64,000 nucleotides of DNA from Larix kaempferi (Eukaryota; Streptophyta; Pinopsida; Pinales; Pinaceae): assembly GCA_027924585.1 (NCBI GenBank), contig BSBM01000440.1, positions 11,501,501 through 11,565,500 of the forward strand, written 5' to 3'. A model generated the notes under the pieces. The model saw only the letters and a program-made list of their open reading frames with translations, made no database searches and was not told the origin of the DNA. Position numbers and translations under genes: made by a program. The stretch's first letter is position 1. The number at the start of each line of letters is the position of its first letter. Positions 23,205 to 34,257 of the stretch are shown here, piece by piece.

Positions 23205-23400
23205 ATCCAAAACATTACAAGATTTTATAATTCAATGAAAGATTCGCCAATATTTTACAAGATTTTTTAATTTTGTGAAAGGTTCGACAATATTTTACAA
23301 GGTCTTATAATTCAACGAAAGGTTCGCCAAGATTTTACAAGATTTTATAATTTTATGAAAAATTCGCCAGTATTTTACAAGATTACATAAATTTATGAAA
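23205..23400. repeat. Right subterminal tandem repeat with TTCGCC motif
   Basis: Four to five degenerate units of about 46 bp each contain ATTTTACAAGATTTTATAATT followed by GATTCGCCAAT or a variant. A further TTCGCCC lies at about 23477. They sit within 330 bp of the right terminus and match the motif type at the left end, as expected for hAT subterminal binding sites. Confidence 0.75.
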
Positions 23401-23531
23401 ACAATAGCCAAAAAATGATATACGCATATTATATTCTTGATAAAATAGCCCTTAACATTTCCTATGTATTATGGGGATTCGCCCAATTATTATACATATA
23501 AATCTAGGGGGGGTTCTTAAAATCATCCCTG

Positions 23532-23881
23532 TCTCCTAGGAGAAGTTGGCCCAGTAAGGGTAAAAGGCAAGTGAAAGTAAAGTATAAATAGAGAGGAGCA
23601 CCACTCTATTTATTCATTCACTCACTCACTCATTCACATAAGTGAGAGAGAGAGAAGTTTGCACAAGTGGAGGAGGAGGAAGCTGTTGGAGACCATCTCT
23701 TTGTTTTGGGGTTTTGTATTATTGTTCATTCTATCTTTGAGGAAGTTGTGGGGTTTTCTCCTTTATGGTTTCCTCAGTTAAATGCTTTGTGTCTTTTGTC
23801 TCTTGTGTTTGATTTGTTGTGCATGTTGTTCTCTGAGATAAGATCCTAGATCATATTTAATTAAATTGTGAAAATCTAACA
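23532..23881 (+). repeat. Copia-1 3' LTR, second part
   Basis: After the second copy of TCTCCTAG (23532-23539) the LTR resumes, matching 5' LTR bases from about 3690 to 4036, including TATAAATAG and the terminal ATCTAACA. The host duplication CTTTG follows at 23882. Confidence 0.95.
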
Positions 23882-23886
23882 CTTTG

Positions 23887-24001
23887 AAGTACCCAAGTAC
23901 CTGGTACGTGTACCCGGTATGGGTATGTGTACCTGGTACGGGTACATGTACCCGGTACGAGTACATGTACCCGACCCCCCAATACGGGTACCCATGCAAC
24001 A
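23887..24001. repeat. GTACCC/GGGTAC degenerate minisatellite
   Basis: Host sequence between the two Copia elements. GTACCTGG, GTACCCGG and GGGTACATGTACC words repeat with a period of about 12-16 bp. Joined across Copia-1 it continues the repeats at 3384-3497. Copia-2 inserted at its right edge. Confidence 0.8.
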
Positions 24002-24593
24002 TGTTAATTTTTCGATAATTTCATTCCATTATTATTCAAGATCATACTAAGAGAATAACATGTACAGCATATCAATCATAAACACAATAGCAAGCACACA
24101 AGAGACATAGAGTTTCCTCAGGGAAAACCAAGAAGGTGAAAAACTCTGCAACTTCCTCAAAGATAGAATAAGCCACAATACAAGATCACAATGATCAAAC
24201 CCAAAGAGATGTCTATAGCAGATACTCCTCGTCCTCCACTTGTGCGCCACTTTCTCTCTTAGCTATGCGAGCTTGAGAAGTGAGTGAATGAATAGAATGA
24301 GAGAGGCACACCCTCTATTTATACATTGACTGACCTGCCAATAAACTAACAGGGTCGACTTGCTAATGAAGTCTAATAACCCAACCACATGACCTAACTA
24401 GGGCCGACCCCCACACCGGTGGTCTAATAACCCAACAATACAAATGACGACACTTACAATGTAACTTACGACACTTGCAAATACAAATGACGACACTTCC
24501 AATTAGAGGAATAATACATCTATGTTGGATATACAATAAAGTACAAATGTAATAAACAAGCGAATATCTTCCAAAGTTACAAATACATCAACA
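24002..24593 (-). repeat. Copia-2 3' LTR
   Basis: A 592-bp repeat, TGTTGATG...ATTAACA on the minus strand, paired with 30534-31138. It includes a TATAAATAG box on the minus strand (about 24315-24323). Confidence 0.95.
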
Positions 24594-24606
24594 CTCCCTC
24601 TTAACT
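24594..24606 (-). other. Copia-2 polypurine tract
   Basis: The minus strand reads AGTTAAGAGGGAG directly before the 3' LTR, the same word used by Copia-1. Confidence 0.9.
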
Positions 24607-25788
24607 AGGAAGGTATTCTCTAGACACAGGTCATCAATACATATTGGTGCAAGTCTTCAATTCTGGAGTTGGATCATCATCACTGGATCACGGAGCATCA
24701 TCATCATCATTGCTACTGCACTCAACATCTCGATCACTAGGCTATCTCTGAATTCTTCTCGTCATAGGAAGTTCTACAGAGCCAGCCCTTTTTCATGCTG
24801 GATGTAGGCCTAGCCTCCTGTAGGTCTTCATCATCTCTGGCCATACTGTGGATCTCAAAACTAATTACGTGCGTCACAAAACCTCGAAAGAGTATCCCAG
24901 GATCCTTTATGTTCCTAAGCACGACCGACAAGATCACCCAAGGAGCTATTACATGTGACCCCACCACAAAACCTTAAAAGTGTGTCCCGGGAACATTTAT
25001 GTGCATAGCACGACCGGCAAGAACTCTAAAGAGCATCCCAAGACTTTTACGTGCCTAGCACAACCTATCGGATCTCGAGGACTGATTACATGTGGTATGG
25101 CAAAACCTCAAAAGAGCATCCCAAGACTGATTACGAGCATACTGCTCAACCTATCGAATCTCCCAGGGCACTATTACATGCCATGGACAAAACCTCGAAA
25201 GAGCATTTGTCAGATATCCCAGGGCGCTATTATATGCCATAGGCAAAACCTCGAAAGAGTATCTGCAAACCTCCCAGGGCCCTATTATATGTCCTCCCAA
25301 GCAAAACCTCGAAAGAGCATTTGCCAGATATCCCAAGGCGCTATTATATGCCATAGGAAAAACCTCGAAAGAGTATCTGCAAACCTCTCATGGTGCTATT
25401 ATATGCTTATTGCACAATCTGTCCACGGCCACGGAGTATCATCCTAATACTCATCATACATCATCCCGATGTATATCATCACATGATCAACCTGATCATC
25501 GTCATAGCATCGTCCTGATGCATATCATCATCGCATGATCATCCAAATCATAGTGACAGCATCGTCCTGATGCATATCATCCGAAGCATCATCCTGATAC
25601 TCATCATCAACGTATAATCAAACTAATCATACAAAGCATCCACCTGATGCATATCATCACACATGATCATCATACATAGCAATAACTGGAGCATCGTCCT
25701 GATGCTCATCACACAGCGCTTACATCCACAGCCATGGGAAGGATCCTCCTATCACCATGCTTGGAATGGCTCCTGTAAATGTGTCCCA
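24607..25788 (-). repeat. Copia-2 3' untranslated region with tandem repeats
   Basis: Two repeat types fill this region. Degenerate units of about 55-90 bp, each with CAAAACCTCGAAAGAG, recur at about 24875, 24963, 25017, 25098, 25187, 25242, 25300 and 25355. From about 25430 to 25720 shorter units with CATCGTCCTGATGCATATCA follow. Position matches the Copia-1 minisatellites, but the units are largely different in sequence, so this region turns over quickly within the family. Confidence 0.8.
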
Positions 25789-28700
25789 TCACTTCTTCCT
25801 CGAAGTATCTTCAATCTGAAGAAAACCAAGCCTCTCTCTGAAGTACTCAAACTTCACTCTGGCTAGTGGTTTCGTCAACACATCTGCAACTTGCTCATCC
25901 GTCACAACATACAAGAGCTTCACTGCTCCTCTCTGCACCATATCCCTGATATAGTGATATTTGATCTCGATGTGCTTCGACCTGCCATGGAACACCTGGT
26001 TCTCTGACAACTTCACACAACTCTGGTTGTCACAATAGATACAGGTTGCATCCAACGGGAGATCAAATAAATCAGACAATAGCTTCCTCAGCCATACTGC
26101 CTCACAACTAGCCGAACAAGCTGCGACATACTCTGCTTCGGCTGTACTTAGTGCTACGCAGGACTGCTTCCTGCTAAACCAACAGATCACACCTGATCCC
26201 ATACTAAAGCAGCACCCCGAAGTGCTCTTCCTATCTGCAGCACTGCCTGCCCAATCTGAATCAACATAACCCTCTAGGTTAAACTTTTGATTCGCATCAT
26301 ACTTGAGCCCATAATCAACCGTACCCTTTAGGTACCTCAAAATATGCTTTACAGCAACCAGGTGAACACCTCTGGGATCCGTCAAGAACTGGCTCAATGT
26401 GTTCACCGTAAAGCAAATATTTGGTCTCGTGTTCGTCAGGTACATCAAGGACCCAATCATCTGACGATACACCGTGACATCAACCGACTCAGATGAAGCA
26501 TCACATAGAAGCTTCAGGTTCGATGCCATAGGTGTGGCCATGGCCTTGCAGTCCATCATCTCGAACCGCTTCAGGATCTCTACTGCATACTTCCCTTGTC
26601 CAAGGAAGAATCCATCTGCACTCTGCCACACCTCCATTCCTAGAAAGTAGTGCACCATCCCCAAGTCCTTCATCTCGAACTCAGCAGCAAGATTCCTCTT
26701 TGTGTCGGCAATCAACCTATCCTCACCTGTAACAAACAGGTCATCCACATACAATAGTAGTGTCACTGGATTGCCTTCCTCAACCTTGTAGTAAAGGTTG
26801 GAATCCGCTTTACTCTTGGTAAAGCCCAAACTAGATAGAAAGCTGGTAATACCCAAACTGAATAGAAAGCTGTCTATCCTCCCATACCAAGTCCTAGGAG
26901 CTTGCTTCAAGACATACAAGGCTTCTATAACCTGTACACATATGACTCCCTATCATGTGTCTCAAAACCGAGTGGCTGGTCCACATACACTTCCTCTTCG
27001 ACTACACCATTCAAGAAAGTTGTCTTGACATCCATCTGGTGTATCTTCCACTTCATTACTGTAGCCAGAGCAAGTACTGTTATGATGGAAGTGTATCTGG
27101 CTACAGGAGCAAAAGTCTCTTCATAATCTATTCCCTCTTTCTGGGAGAAGCCACGAGCTACAAACCTCGCCTTGTATTTCTCTACGCTACCATCTGCAGC
27201 ATGCTTGATCTTATAGATCCACTTGAAAGTCACAACAGACTTCCCTTCTGGTCTTGGGACCACATCCCAAACATCATTCTTCATGATCGATTGGTATCCC
27301 TCGACCATGGCATCCTTCCACTCTTTCTTTTCCGCTGCCTCTTCATAACTGGAAGGTTCTTTGTTCATAATGTTACGGAGCAAGGCAACATAGCTAGTGT
27401 GTGACCTTGTCCTTTTCCTTTCTCTGTGTTCCTCTTCTGGAATACCATACCTTTCTGCATCTTGGATGAGCTCTCTAGCCCATGCAGGTTTCCTCTTGTG
27501 AGAGTTCTTCTCATGAGGTGGATCTACAGGTTCTTGTGGATCTTCAATTTCACGATCTTCTTCTGGAATTACTTCATTCATAGTGGTGTCTTGAAATCTG
27601 GTTACCTTTGGTTCTTCATTGTCTTCAACAGGTGTCTTCCTTGATTTGATGTATGCTGAGTCTTCATCAAATGTTACATCCATGCTGATGTCAATCTTCT
27701 TGAACCCTGGAAAGTAGATTCTGTATGCCTTCAAGCTTTCACTGTAACCCACAAAGATGCCCTTCTTTCCTGAAGGATCTAACTTTGTCCTCTTTTCTTT
27801 TGGAATGTGAGTGTATACTGGACAGCCAAATATCCTGAGATGGCTGACTTCAGGTTTCTTACCAGAGAAAACTTCTTCTGGTGTCTTGTTGTCAAGTATC
27901 TTGTGCGGTCTTCTGTTCTACACATATACAGTTGTTCTAGCTGCCTCTGCCCATAGATGCATCGACAGATCTTGGTCATGAAGCATTGCCCATGCTGCTT
28001 CCATGATAGTTCTATTCTTCCTTTCTACAACCCCATTCTGTTGTGGATTGTAAGGAGTGGTCAACTCCCTCTTAATCCCTGAATCACTACATAACTTCTT
28101 GAAATCTCCTGAAGTGAATTCTCCACCATTGTCGGATTTGAAGGTCTTGATCTTCTTATCAGTTTGATTTTTTATCAAGGCTTTGAATTCCTTGAACTTA
28201 TCAAACACTTCATCTTTATTCTTCAAGAAATAAACCCAAGTCTTCCTAGAGAAATCATCAATGAAGGAAACATAATATAAATACCCACTTAGAGAACTGG
28301 ATGACATTGGTCTGCATACATTGGAGTGGATAATCTCCAAGATTCCTTTTGCTTTGCTTTCACTGCTTGGAAATGCCTTCTTGGTGTTCTTTCCGTTTGC
28401 ACATCCTTTGCAAATGCCTTCATGCTTTGACTGGATTTCAGGAAGACCTTCTACAACTTTGCTTGCAATTGGTAGTGCTCTATAGTGCATGTGTGCAAGC
28501 CTTCTATGCCAAAGTTCACTTGGCTCCATGGATTCATGTACCATGGCATGTTCAGGTTGTCCCTTCAATTTGTACAATCCTCCCTCTTGCTCTCCAATCA
28601 CTACTGCATCATTTATGGTTTTACCTTTAGGCCACATGAGTACTTGGCCATCCACAAATGCAACTCTAATCCCCTTTGCATCCAAAGATGATATGGAAAG

Positions 28701-29948
28701 GAGATTCTTCTTGAGCCCAGGTACATATAGAACATCTTTCATCTTCAAAGACTTCCCAGAGTCTAGTTTGTAGGAGGCTTCACCACTTCCTTTTATAGGA
28801 TATTGATAGTCATCCCCAAGTTTCACCTTATGAGGTGACTCATGTTAAGATAGATCTATAAAGGATTCTTTAAACCCAGTCATGTGTTTAGAAGCCCCAC
28901 TATCAATAAGCCAATCATCACACCCATGAGAGATAGTACCTGTGAGAGCAGAGATTAGGACATATTCATCATCACTTGATGAATCTTCACTTTCTGCCCT
29001 AGTCTTCTTCCTGGGAGGTTCATCATCCTCAGCAACATGAGCATGATATCTCTTCTTGTTGCTCTTCTTCTTCTTCTTGTAGTTGTTGTTGTTGTTGTTC
29101 TTTTTGTTCTTAGGTTCATCATCCTCAGCAACATGAGCATGATATCTCTTCTTGTTGCTCTTCTTCTTCTTGTAGTTGTTGTTGTTGTTGTTCTTTTTGT
29201 TCTTAGGACAATCTGAGGAAAAGTGTCCCTTCTCATTGCATGTAAAACATCTCAGATCTTTCTTATCTTTGTGATGATGGTGGTGTGAAGATCTCTTGTT
29301 ATGAGATGGCTCCATCTTGAACTTACTCTTCTTGGTATGTGCTGTGAGAGCTTGATCTTCATTCCCCATCTTTTCTTCTCGGGCCACAAGCCTAGCTTCT
29401 TCTTGTGAACATTCCTCCCATAGTCTACTGAAAGAGATCAATTTCTTTCTTGCACAGATTCCTTGGATGAAGGAGTCCCATGACCTAGCTAGGCCATTCA
29501 ATGTGGTCATTACAATTTCTCCATTATCCACCACTTCATCCACAGCTTCAAGTTGTTCCTTGATTTGAGAGACCTTAGAAAAGTAGGATTGAATGGTCTC
29601 TCCATTTTGGATCTTTACCCCTTTCAATTGGTTCCGCAGAGTCATCTTTTGATTTATGTTCTTTCCTTCAAACAACTTAGTCAAAGAGTCAAACATCTCC
29701 TTAGGTGTCTTTAGGGAAGACACATGGGGTATGAGATGGTCCTTAATAGAATCAGCAATGATTCTCTTGGATTTGACCAAGTTCTTTTTGTGTAAGGCCT
29801 TAGCCTCTTCTCCATCTGGAACTGGAACCTCTTCACTTATGTAAGTGTCCAACTCATTCTCTTCTAGGATTAACCCAATCCTATACTTCCAGGCTCGGAA
29901 ATTATCAGCCCCTTCAAGGTTATCCTCAAGCTTGGTGTGGTGAGACAT
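25789..29948 (-). pseudogene. Copia-2 gag-pol polyprotein, broken
   Basis: Start ATG at 29948 (MSHHTKLED), about 1,386 codons. Domains by residue: UBN2-type gag 1-230; CCHC knuckle 234-247; protease DSGAS at 349; integrase zinc motif H481, H486, C513, C516; integrase core with D606 and E642 but Asn at 543 where the first catalytic Asp (HSD) is expected; RT with MDVKTTFLNG and YVDD (about 26740-26751); RNase H with DSDWAGS; DVLTKPLA near the end. Stops lie at about 28845 and 27918 (both explicable as Gln codons) and near 26925, where about one base is lost and the frame shifts. A gag segment of 31-32 residues (249-312) is tandemly duplicated, as is a 27-bp RT segment (26825-26878). Confidence 0.93.
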
Positions 29949-30521
29949 CTTAAAGTGTACTTCAAATGGAAATAGAAAAGTTATTAGGTCTTACCACTTG
30001 ATTTGTTGAACGCTGGATCTGGAGCTGGATTAGGGTTTCTCAGAGAAACCCTAAAAATTCAAAATTTGAATTTCAAACTTCTGAAACGATAGAAAGATGC
30101 GCCTTGCTGAGTTGGTCAAGCTGGTATACTCCAAATTTGAAAACTGCAAAATTTGACCCCTCAAAATTGCCTTTGAAACTTCTGGATTCACTAGACAGGA
30201 CCCTGAACTAGGGTTTGATTTTCCCGGAGCTTCACCCAACCAAAAAATTCGATCTTGGTCTCTAAACTTCAATTTTTCAGAGGAGCTTCCAGCCGTGGTC
30301 TCAGATTTCAAAAATTCCAACTTTCTCTGAAACCCTAATTTCCCACAGCAGAGATAGGTCAAAAACTGAAAGTGCTCAGAATTGAATTCTGTCTCAACAG
30401 AAAGATGCACCCTTGCTAGGAGAGTCAAACTAGCCTCCTGCCTTTGATGATCTGTGGAGAGAAACTCAAAAACTAAGAAGCCCTAGCTTCCGCAGCTGCA
30501 CAATGCCTTCTTCTTAGGTCA
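29949..30521 (-). other. Copia-2 untranslated leader
   Basis: About 570 bp between primer site and gag. Two segments containing GCATCTTTCT (near 30095 and 30405, minus strand) correspond to the leader motifs of Copia-1. The open frame of 125 codons here is not conserved between the two elements. Confidence 0.6.
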
Positions 30522-30533
30522 GCTCTAATACCA
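30522..30533 (-). other. Copia-2 primer-binding site, one mismatch
   Basis: The minus strand reads TGGTATTAGAGC, one change from the initiator-tRNA type TGGTATCAGAGC, adjacent to the 5' LTR. The change is again C to T. Confidence 0.92.
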
Positions 30534-31138
30534 TGTTAATTTTTCGATAATTTCATTCTATTATCATTCAGGATCATACTAAGAGAATAACATGTACAAC
30601 ATATCAATCATAAACACAATAGCAAGCACATAAGAGACAGAGTTTCCTCAGGGAAAACCAAGAAGGTAAAAAACCCTGCAACTTCCTCAGAGATAGAATA
30701 AGCCACAATACAAGATCACAATGATCAAACCCAAAGAGATGTCTCTAGCAGATACTCCTCCTCCACTTGTGCGCCACTTTCTCTCTTAGTTATGCGAGCT
30801 TGAGAAGTGAGTGAATGAATAGAATGAGAGAGGCACACCCTCTATTTATACATTGACTTGACCTGCCAATAAACTAACAAGGCCAACTTGCTAATGAAGT
30901 CTAATAACCCAACCACATGACCTAACTAGGGCCGACCCCACACTGGTGGTCTAATAACCCATCAATACAAATGACGACACTTACAATGTAACTTGCGACA
31001 CTTGCAAATACAAATGACGACACTTCCAATCAGAGAAATAATACCAATCAGAGGAATAATACATCTCTGTTGGATATACAATAAAGTACAAATGTAATAT
31101 ACAAGTGAATATCTTCCGAAGTTACAAATACATCAACA
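30534..31138 (-). repeat. Copia-2 5' LTR
   Basis: A 605-bp repeat paired with 24002-24593. The minus-strand end ATTAACA meets the primer site. The minus-strand start TGTTGATG lies at 31138, beside the CAACA duplication. A TATAAATAG box lies near 30842-30850. Confidence 0.95.
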
Positions 31139-31143
31139 CAACA

Positions 31144-33548
31144 CAAGTATTTGGTGAAGTTGAACAAGCAGAAGAGAAGAAGACGTCTTTCCTTGGAGGA
31201 CTTGGAGTGATTCTTGCATGTTGAAACTCCTTGGTTGAGCTAGGGCTTTTCTTGTTTTTCCCTAGCTAGGGTTTTGGAGAGCTAGTGGTTTGTACTATCC
31301 TTGAGAAAAGGCTATGTTATGTACATGAACTTCATATCCAGCATATCAATGAAGTTATCAGCTGTCCAAAACTTGTGCACTTCCCAGATTTGATTTTCAG
31401 CTATCTATGTTCTTCATGTATCATTATTTACAGCTATATATGTCTTGTTGATTTAAAATAAGTAAAGCACAATTTTGTTGAGAGATTTGACATCATCATT
31501 GAAGAACTTAAGAGTTGTTTTGTTGTTGTTATATCTGATGTTTTTTTGTTGTTATATCTACTGTAAAAGTAAATTTTCAGATCTGGTTTATGCTTTTTAA
31601 GTTTCCCGTGAGGACTGAAACTTATCTAGACAATTTGGTATCTTTTCTCCTTGGATTACCTAGAAGATTGGGCTGTTAGAAAGTGAAATGTTGTATCATT
31701 TCCATTGTTGTTTTATACTCTATTTGATAACAGTCATGTTACCTCCCAAACTAGCATGTTCAAAACTTAGATAAAAGTCCCAATGAAGCAAACTCGCCGA
31801 CAGGGACCAAAGGGGAAAGGCCAATGCCACCACACCAATCCCCTCCAACTTTTGGTTGGATCTTCTCCAACTCAAGGGGGTAGTACCTAAGATAGGATTA
31901 CTAGGAAAAAGACAATGAGGAGCAAGGTGGTTTGAAGAGGTTTCCCTAACAAAACATTTGTTTTTGTAGTATAGGAACATTTAATAGTTGATGGGAGGAT
32001 AAAGGGGACAGCTCCTGGAACCAATGCCAGTCCGATCAAGGGAAAATGGAGTCGAAGGATCAACAACTAAGAGGGCCTTGCCAAATAGGTCACCAAGAGA
32101 AGAGAATTGTATATGCTAACCCTAGTCTACTTGGTGGATTGAAGATGAAATAGGGTTTACAAGGGAAGGGATTGAATGAAATATCCACTTTCTTTCTAGC
32201 TTTATGGGCGCACCCTATAGATAAAGATTTTATGGCTACACAATCTGAATTAAAGCAAAGATGCAACACATATATCCCATATAAATAAGATAGCAAGAAG
32301 GATGAAATAGAACTTAACTTACAACACCCTTCTCCAACTAGATAGTACTATCCTTTCAATGGCCCAAGCAAAGCATAGAAATGATTTAGAAATGTAAAAC
32401 ACACAACAATCTTCCAACCATGAAGCTCCAAGCAACAGAGAAGTGTCACACATGAACAAGAAGGGAACCCTTGAGACAAAATTTACTCCATGAAAAAGAT
32501 ATGTCAATTAGGCTCAAAAGAGAGATAACTCCAAAGATCCAACCATGAGTACAAATGAGGAAGAGGCTCTCTTATATAGGAGAGGAGCTCAACTTCCTTT
32601 ATAATAAAATAATCATAAAATAATCATGAAATAATGCAAAAACTCCACCACTCAACTAGCAATACATAACAAAATCAGTGGTCAATGCCACATGTACAAA
32701 TATCCATCAATGTCTCACCATGCAAGGTGGAATGCTCCAAGAAATAAAGTAAAAAATCCATGAACCACCCTAGATCTAGGGTTTGACCCCCTAGAACTCT
32801 CCCATGCCAAAGGATCTCCAAAAAGTGTCCAAGATATCCAAGATAAGGCCCTAGAAGAGGGACGGCCTTATCACTAAGTGACAAAAAAATAGACTCCAAA
32901 AGGCTAGTGCTCCAAGGAAAATGCTCCAAAAGGCACACATGGCAAAAATTACAATGTAGCTCTTTAAATGGCAGCTTTGGAAATGTTAACTTCCACAATA
33001 TTTATCGAATTTTCTATTATAACCACTTTTCAGAAATCATGCGGCCACTCTGCATCTAATGGCATTTAGATGGCACAATTATAGGCACTCTCTCAAAAGA
33101 TAACTGCTACCGACGCTAGGACACCCCTTCAAAAACGTCCCATCAAAAATGGCCTTGATGTGTGTAAACAACCCTTCAAAGGGTGGGTGCTCATCAAGGA
33201 AGACCAACAAATGTGTAGAACAACTCATCCATCGAGTAAATAACTCCGTGTGTAATATTTCATCTAAGGAATCAATGTCCACATATCAACCAATCCAACC
33301 TCCATACCAACTCAACAATCCATGAAACAAGGAGACCATCAATCCATGATACAAGCATCAAAACCAAGGAGAAATTGTCCACAATAGCTAACCACCATCA
33401 CAGAGGGAATGACCACCTCTACTTGCCAAGAATGTGCCCTCATACGTAACAAGGATGAACAGACCAAGAGGGCATTCAACAAAAAATGATACCCAATAGT
33501 GTTATGAAGACATTCATATGCTAGGAAACAAGAACCATCCCACACCCT
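31144..33548. other. Old host or unassigned element DNA, no gene
   Basis: The right flank of Copia-2. The minus strand has several frames of 60-110 codons (31720-31980, 32675-32998, 33339-33566), none with a recognised motif and none extending across neighbours. A TATA-like CCTATATAAG on the minus strand (about 32571-32580) sits in sequence that looks like LTR U3/R DNA, so part may be an older, undefined retroelement. Confidence 0.4.
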
Positions 33549-34195
33549 TGTTGATTTTTTTAGCATCGGATAGATACTTCTATGTGGACAGTGTCTAACC
33601 GGTGGAAAGCATCATTATTGACTCTCAGACTTAGGAGATTCACTTTAGTAAAGTGAATGTGCTTTTATAATTACTTTATGTAAAGTAGAGGGCCCATGGT
33701 ATTTGATTCCCAAGGTATTTCTAGGTATTTGCATAATGTAATGTTATAAGAGGTAGCCTAAGTGAGACGAGGACACATCAGTTAGTCACACTGAGTGAGT
33801 GAGATCTCATTCAAGTGGTTGGAGAACGACTTTCAGCCACAGGTGTAAGTGCAAGGGGCAAAGGTCAGAGGAACGAAGCAAGGGGCAACCGAGGGTTAGC
33901 AACCAACAAGATCAAAGGACTGATCTTGAGGTTTGAAGGCTAGCACATTGTATTTTCCTCAGTGGGCCATTATAACAAGATGAAAGCCCGAGATTTTATA
34001 GCTAATAAAATCAAACTATTTGTTGGTTTTTTCTCAGTTGGGGTTTTCCAGGGTAAATCAAAGTGCCAAATGTGAATGTGATTTACTAAGTATTTCCACT
34101 ATGTAAATAAGTTAGGATTCAGTGTATTTTTGTTTAATAATTTGTTGAGGAATTAGTCGAAACAGTAATTAGATCTGAATTACTAAAAACTAACA
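33549..34195. mobile_element. Solo LTR C, 647 bp
   Basis: It begins TGTTGATTTTTTTAG and ends AAAAACTAACA, so the termini are inverted repeats of about 11 bp with two mismatches. The flanks ACCCT (33544-33548) and ACACT (34196-34200) agree at four of five bases, a decayed TSD. No internal coding region or partner LTR lies beside it, so it is a solo LTR, probably Copia. The right part (TTTTTTCTCAGTTGGGGTTTTCC) resembles the U5 end of plant Copia LTRs read on the plus strand. Confidence 0.75.
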
Positions 34196-34257
34196 ACACT
34201 CGCATCATGTCCAAATCATGCAATGAGAATATATAATAGCCAAACATCATAAGTTAC

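Larger units (their letters stand above)
9475..23531. mobile_element. hAT-like DNA transposon, 14 kb, non-autonomous, carrying foreign sequence
   Basis: The insertion splits the Copia-1 3' LTR and is flanked by an exact 8-bp duplication TCTCCTAG (9467-9474 and 23532-23539), the hAT target size. The right end read inward is CAGGGATGATTTTAA, whose first nine bases match the Ac-type terminus; the left end is CATAGATAATTTTAG, agreeing at 11 of 15 positions. Both ends carry repeated CGCC-type subterminal motifs, as hAT transposase-binding regions do. No hAT transposase is visible. The interior holds a coiled-coil pseudogene, a caulimovirid-like fragment and a nested solo-LTR-like element (15220-19448); without the latter it is about 9.8 kb. 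Whether the interior was captured or inserted later is not resolved. Confidence 0.8.
3503..23881 (+). mobile_element. Copia-1: Ty1/Copia LTR retrotransposon, defective and interrupted
   Basis: The element is bounded by the 5-bp duplication CTTTG (3498-3502 and 23882-23886). It starts TGTTGATG and ends ATCTAACA. It has a 5' LTR, a primer site matching the 3' end of initiator tRNA-Met, a gag gene, an RT/RNase H region, two minisatellites, a purine tract and a 3' LTR. The integrase region is missing and pol carries nonsense codons, so it cannot move by itself. The 3' LTR is split by a 14,057-bp hAT-like insertion (9475-23531); without that insertion the element is about 6.3 kb. By eye the two LTR copies differ at roughly a dozen of the first 195 bases, so it is not a young insertion. 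Copia-2 (24002-31138) is a relative in opposite orientation. Confidence 0.93.
24002..31138 (-). mobile_element. Copia-2: near full-length Ty1/Copia retrotransposon, inactive
   Basis: It is bounded by the 5-bp duplication CAACA (23997-24001 and 31139-31143) and read on the minus strand. LTRs are 592 and 605 bp; the order 5' LTR, primer site, leader, gag-pol, 3' repeats, purine tract, 3' LTR is complete. Gag, protease, integrase, RT and RNase H are all present in one polyprotein frame, but three nonsense codons, one frameshift and a lost integrase catalytic residue make it inactive. The LTRs differ at roughly ten of 175 compared bases. It belongs to the same family as Copia-1: gag starts identically and LTRs share the TGTTGATGTATTTGTAACTT start, but their interior LTR sequences diverge. 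Confidence 0.95.

Noticed and set aside
23887-24001. Plus-strand frame running from the GTACC repeats across the Copia-2 site into 31144-31230
   Set aside because: The frame can be followed after removing Copia-2, but the peptide is a simple repeat product followed by a short unknown tail; not enough to call a gene.
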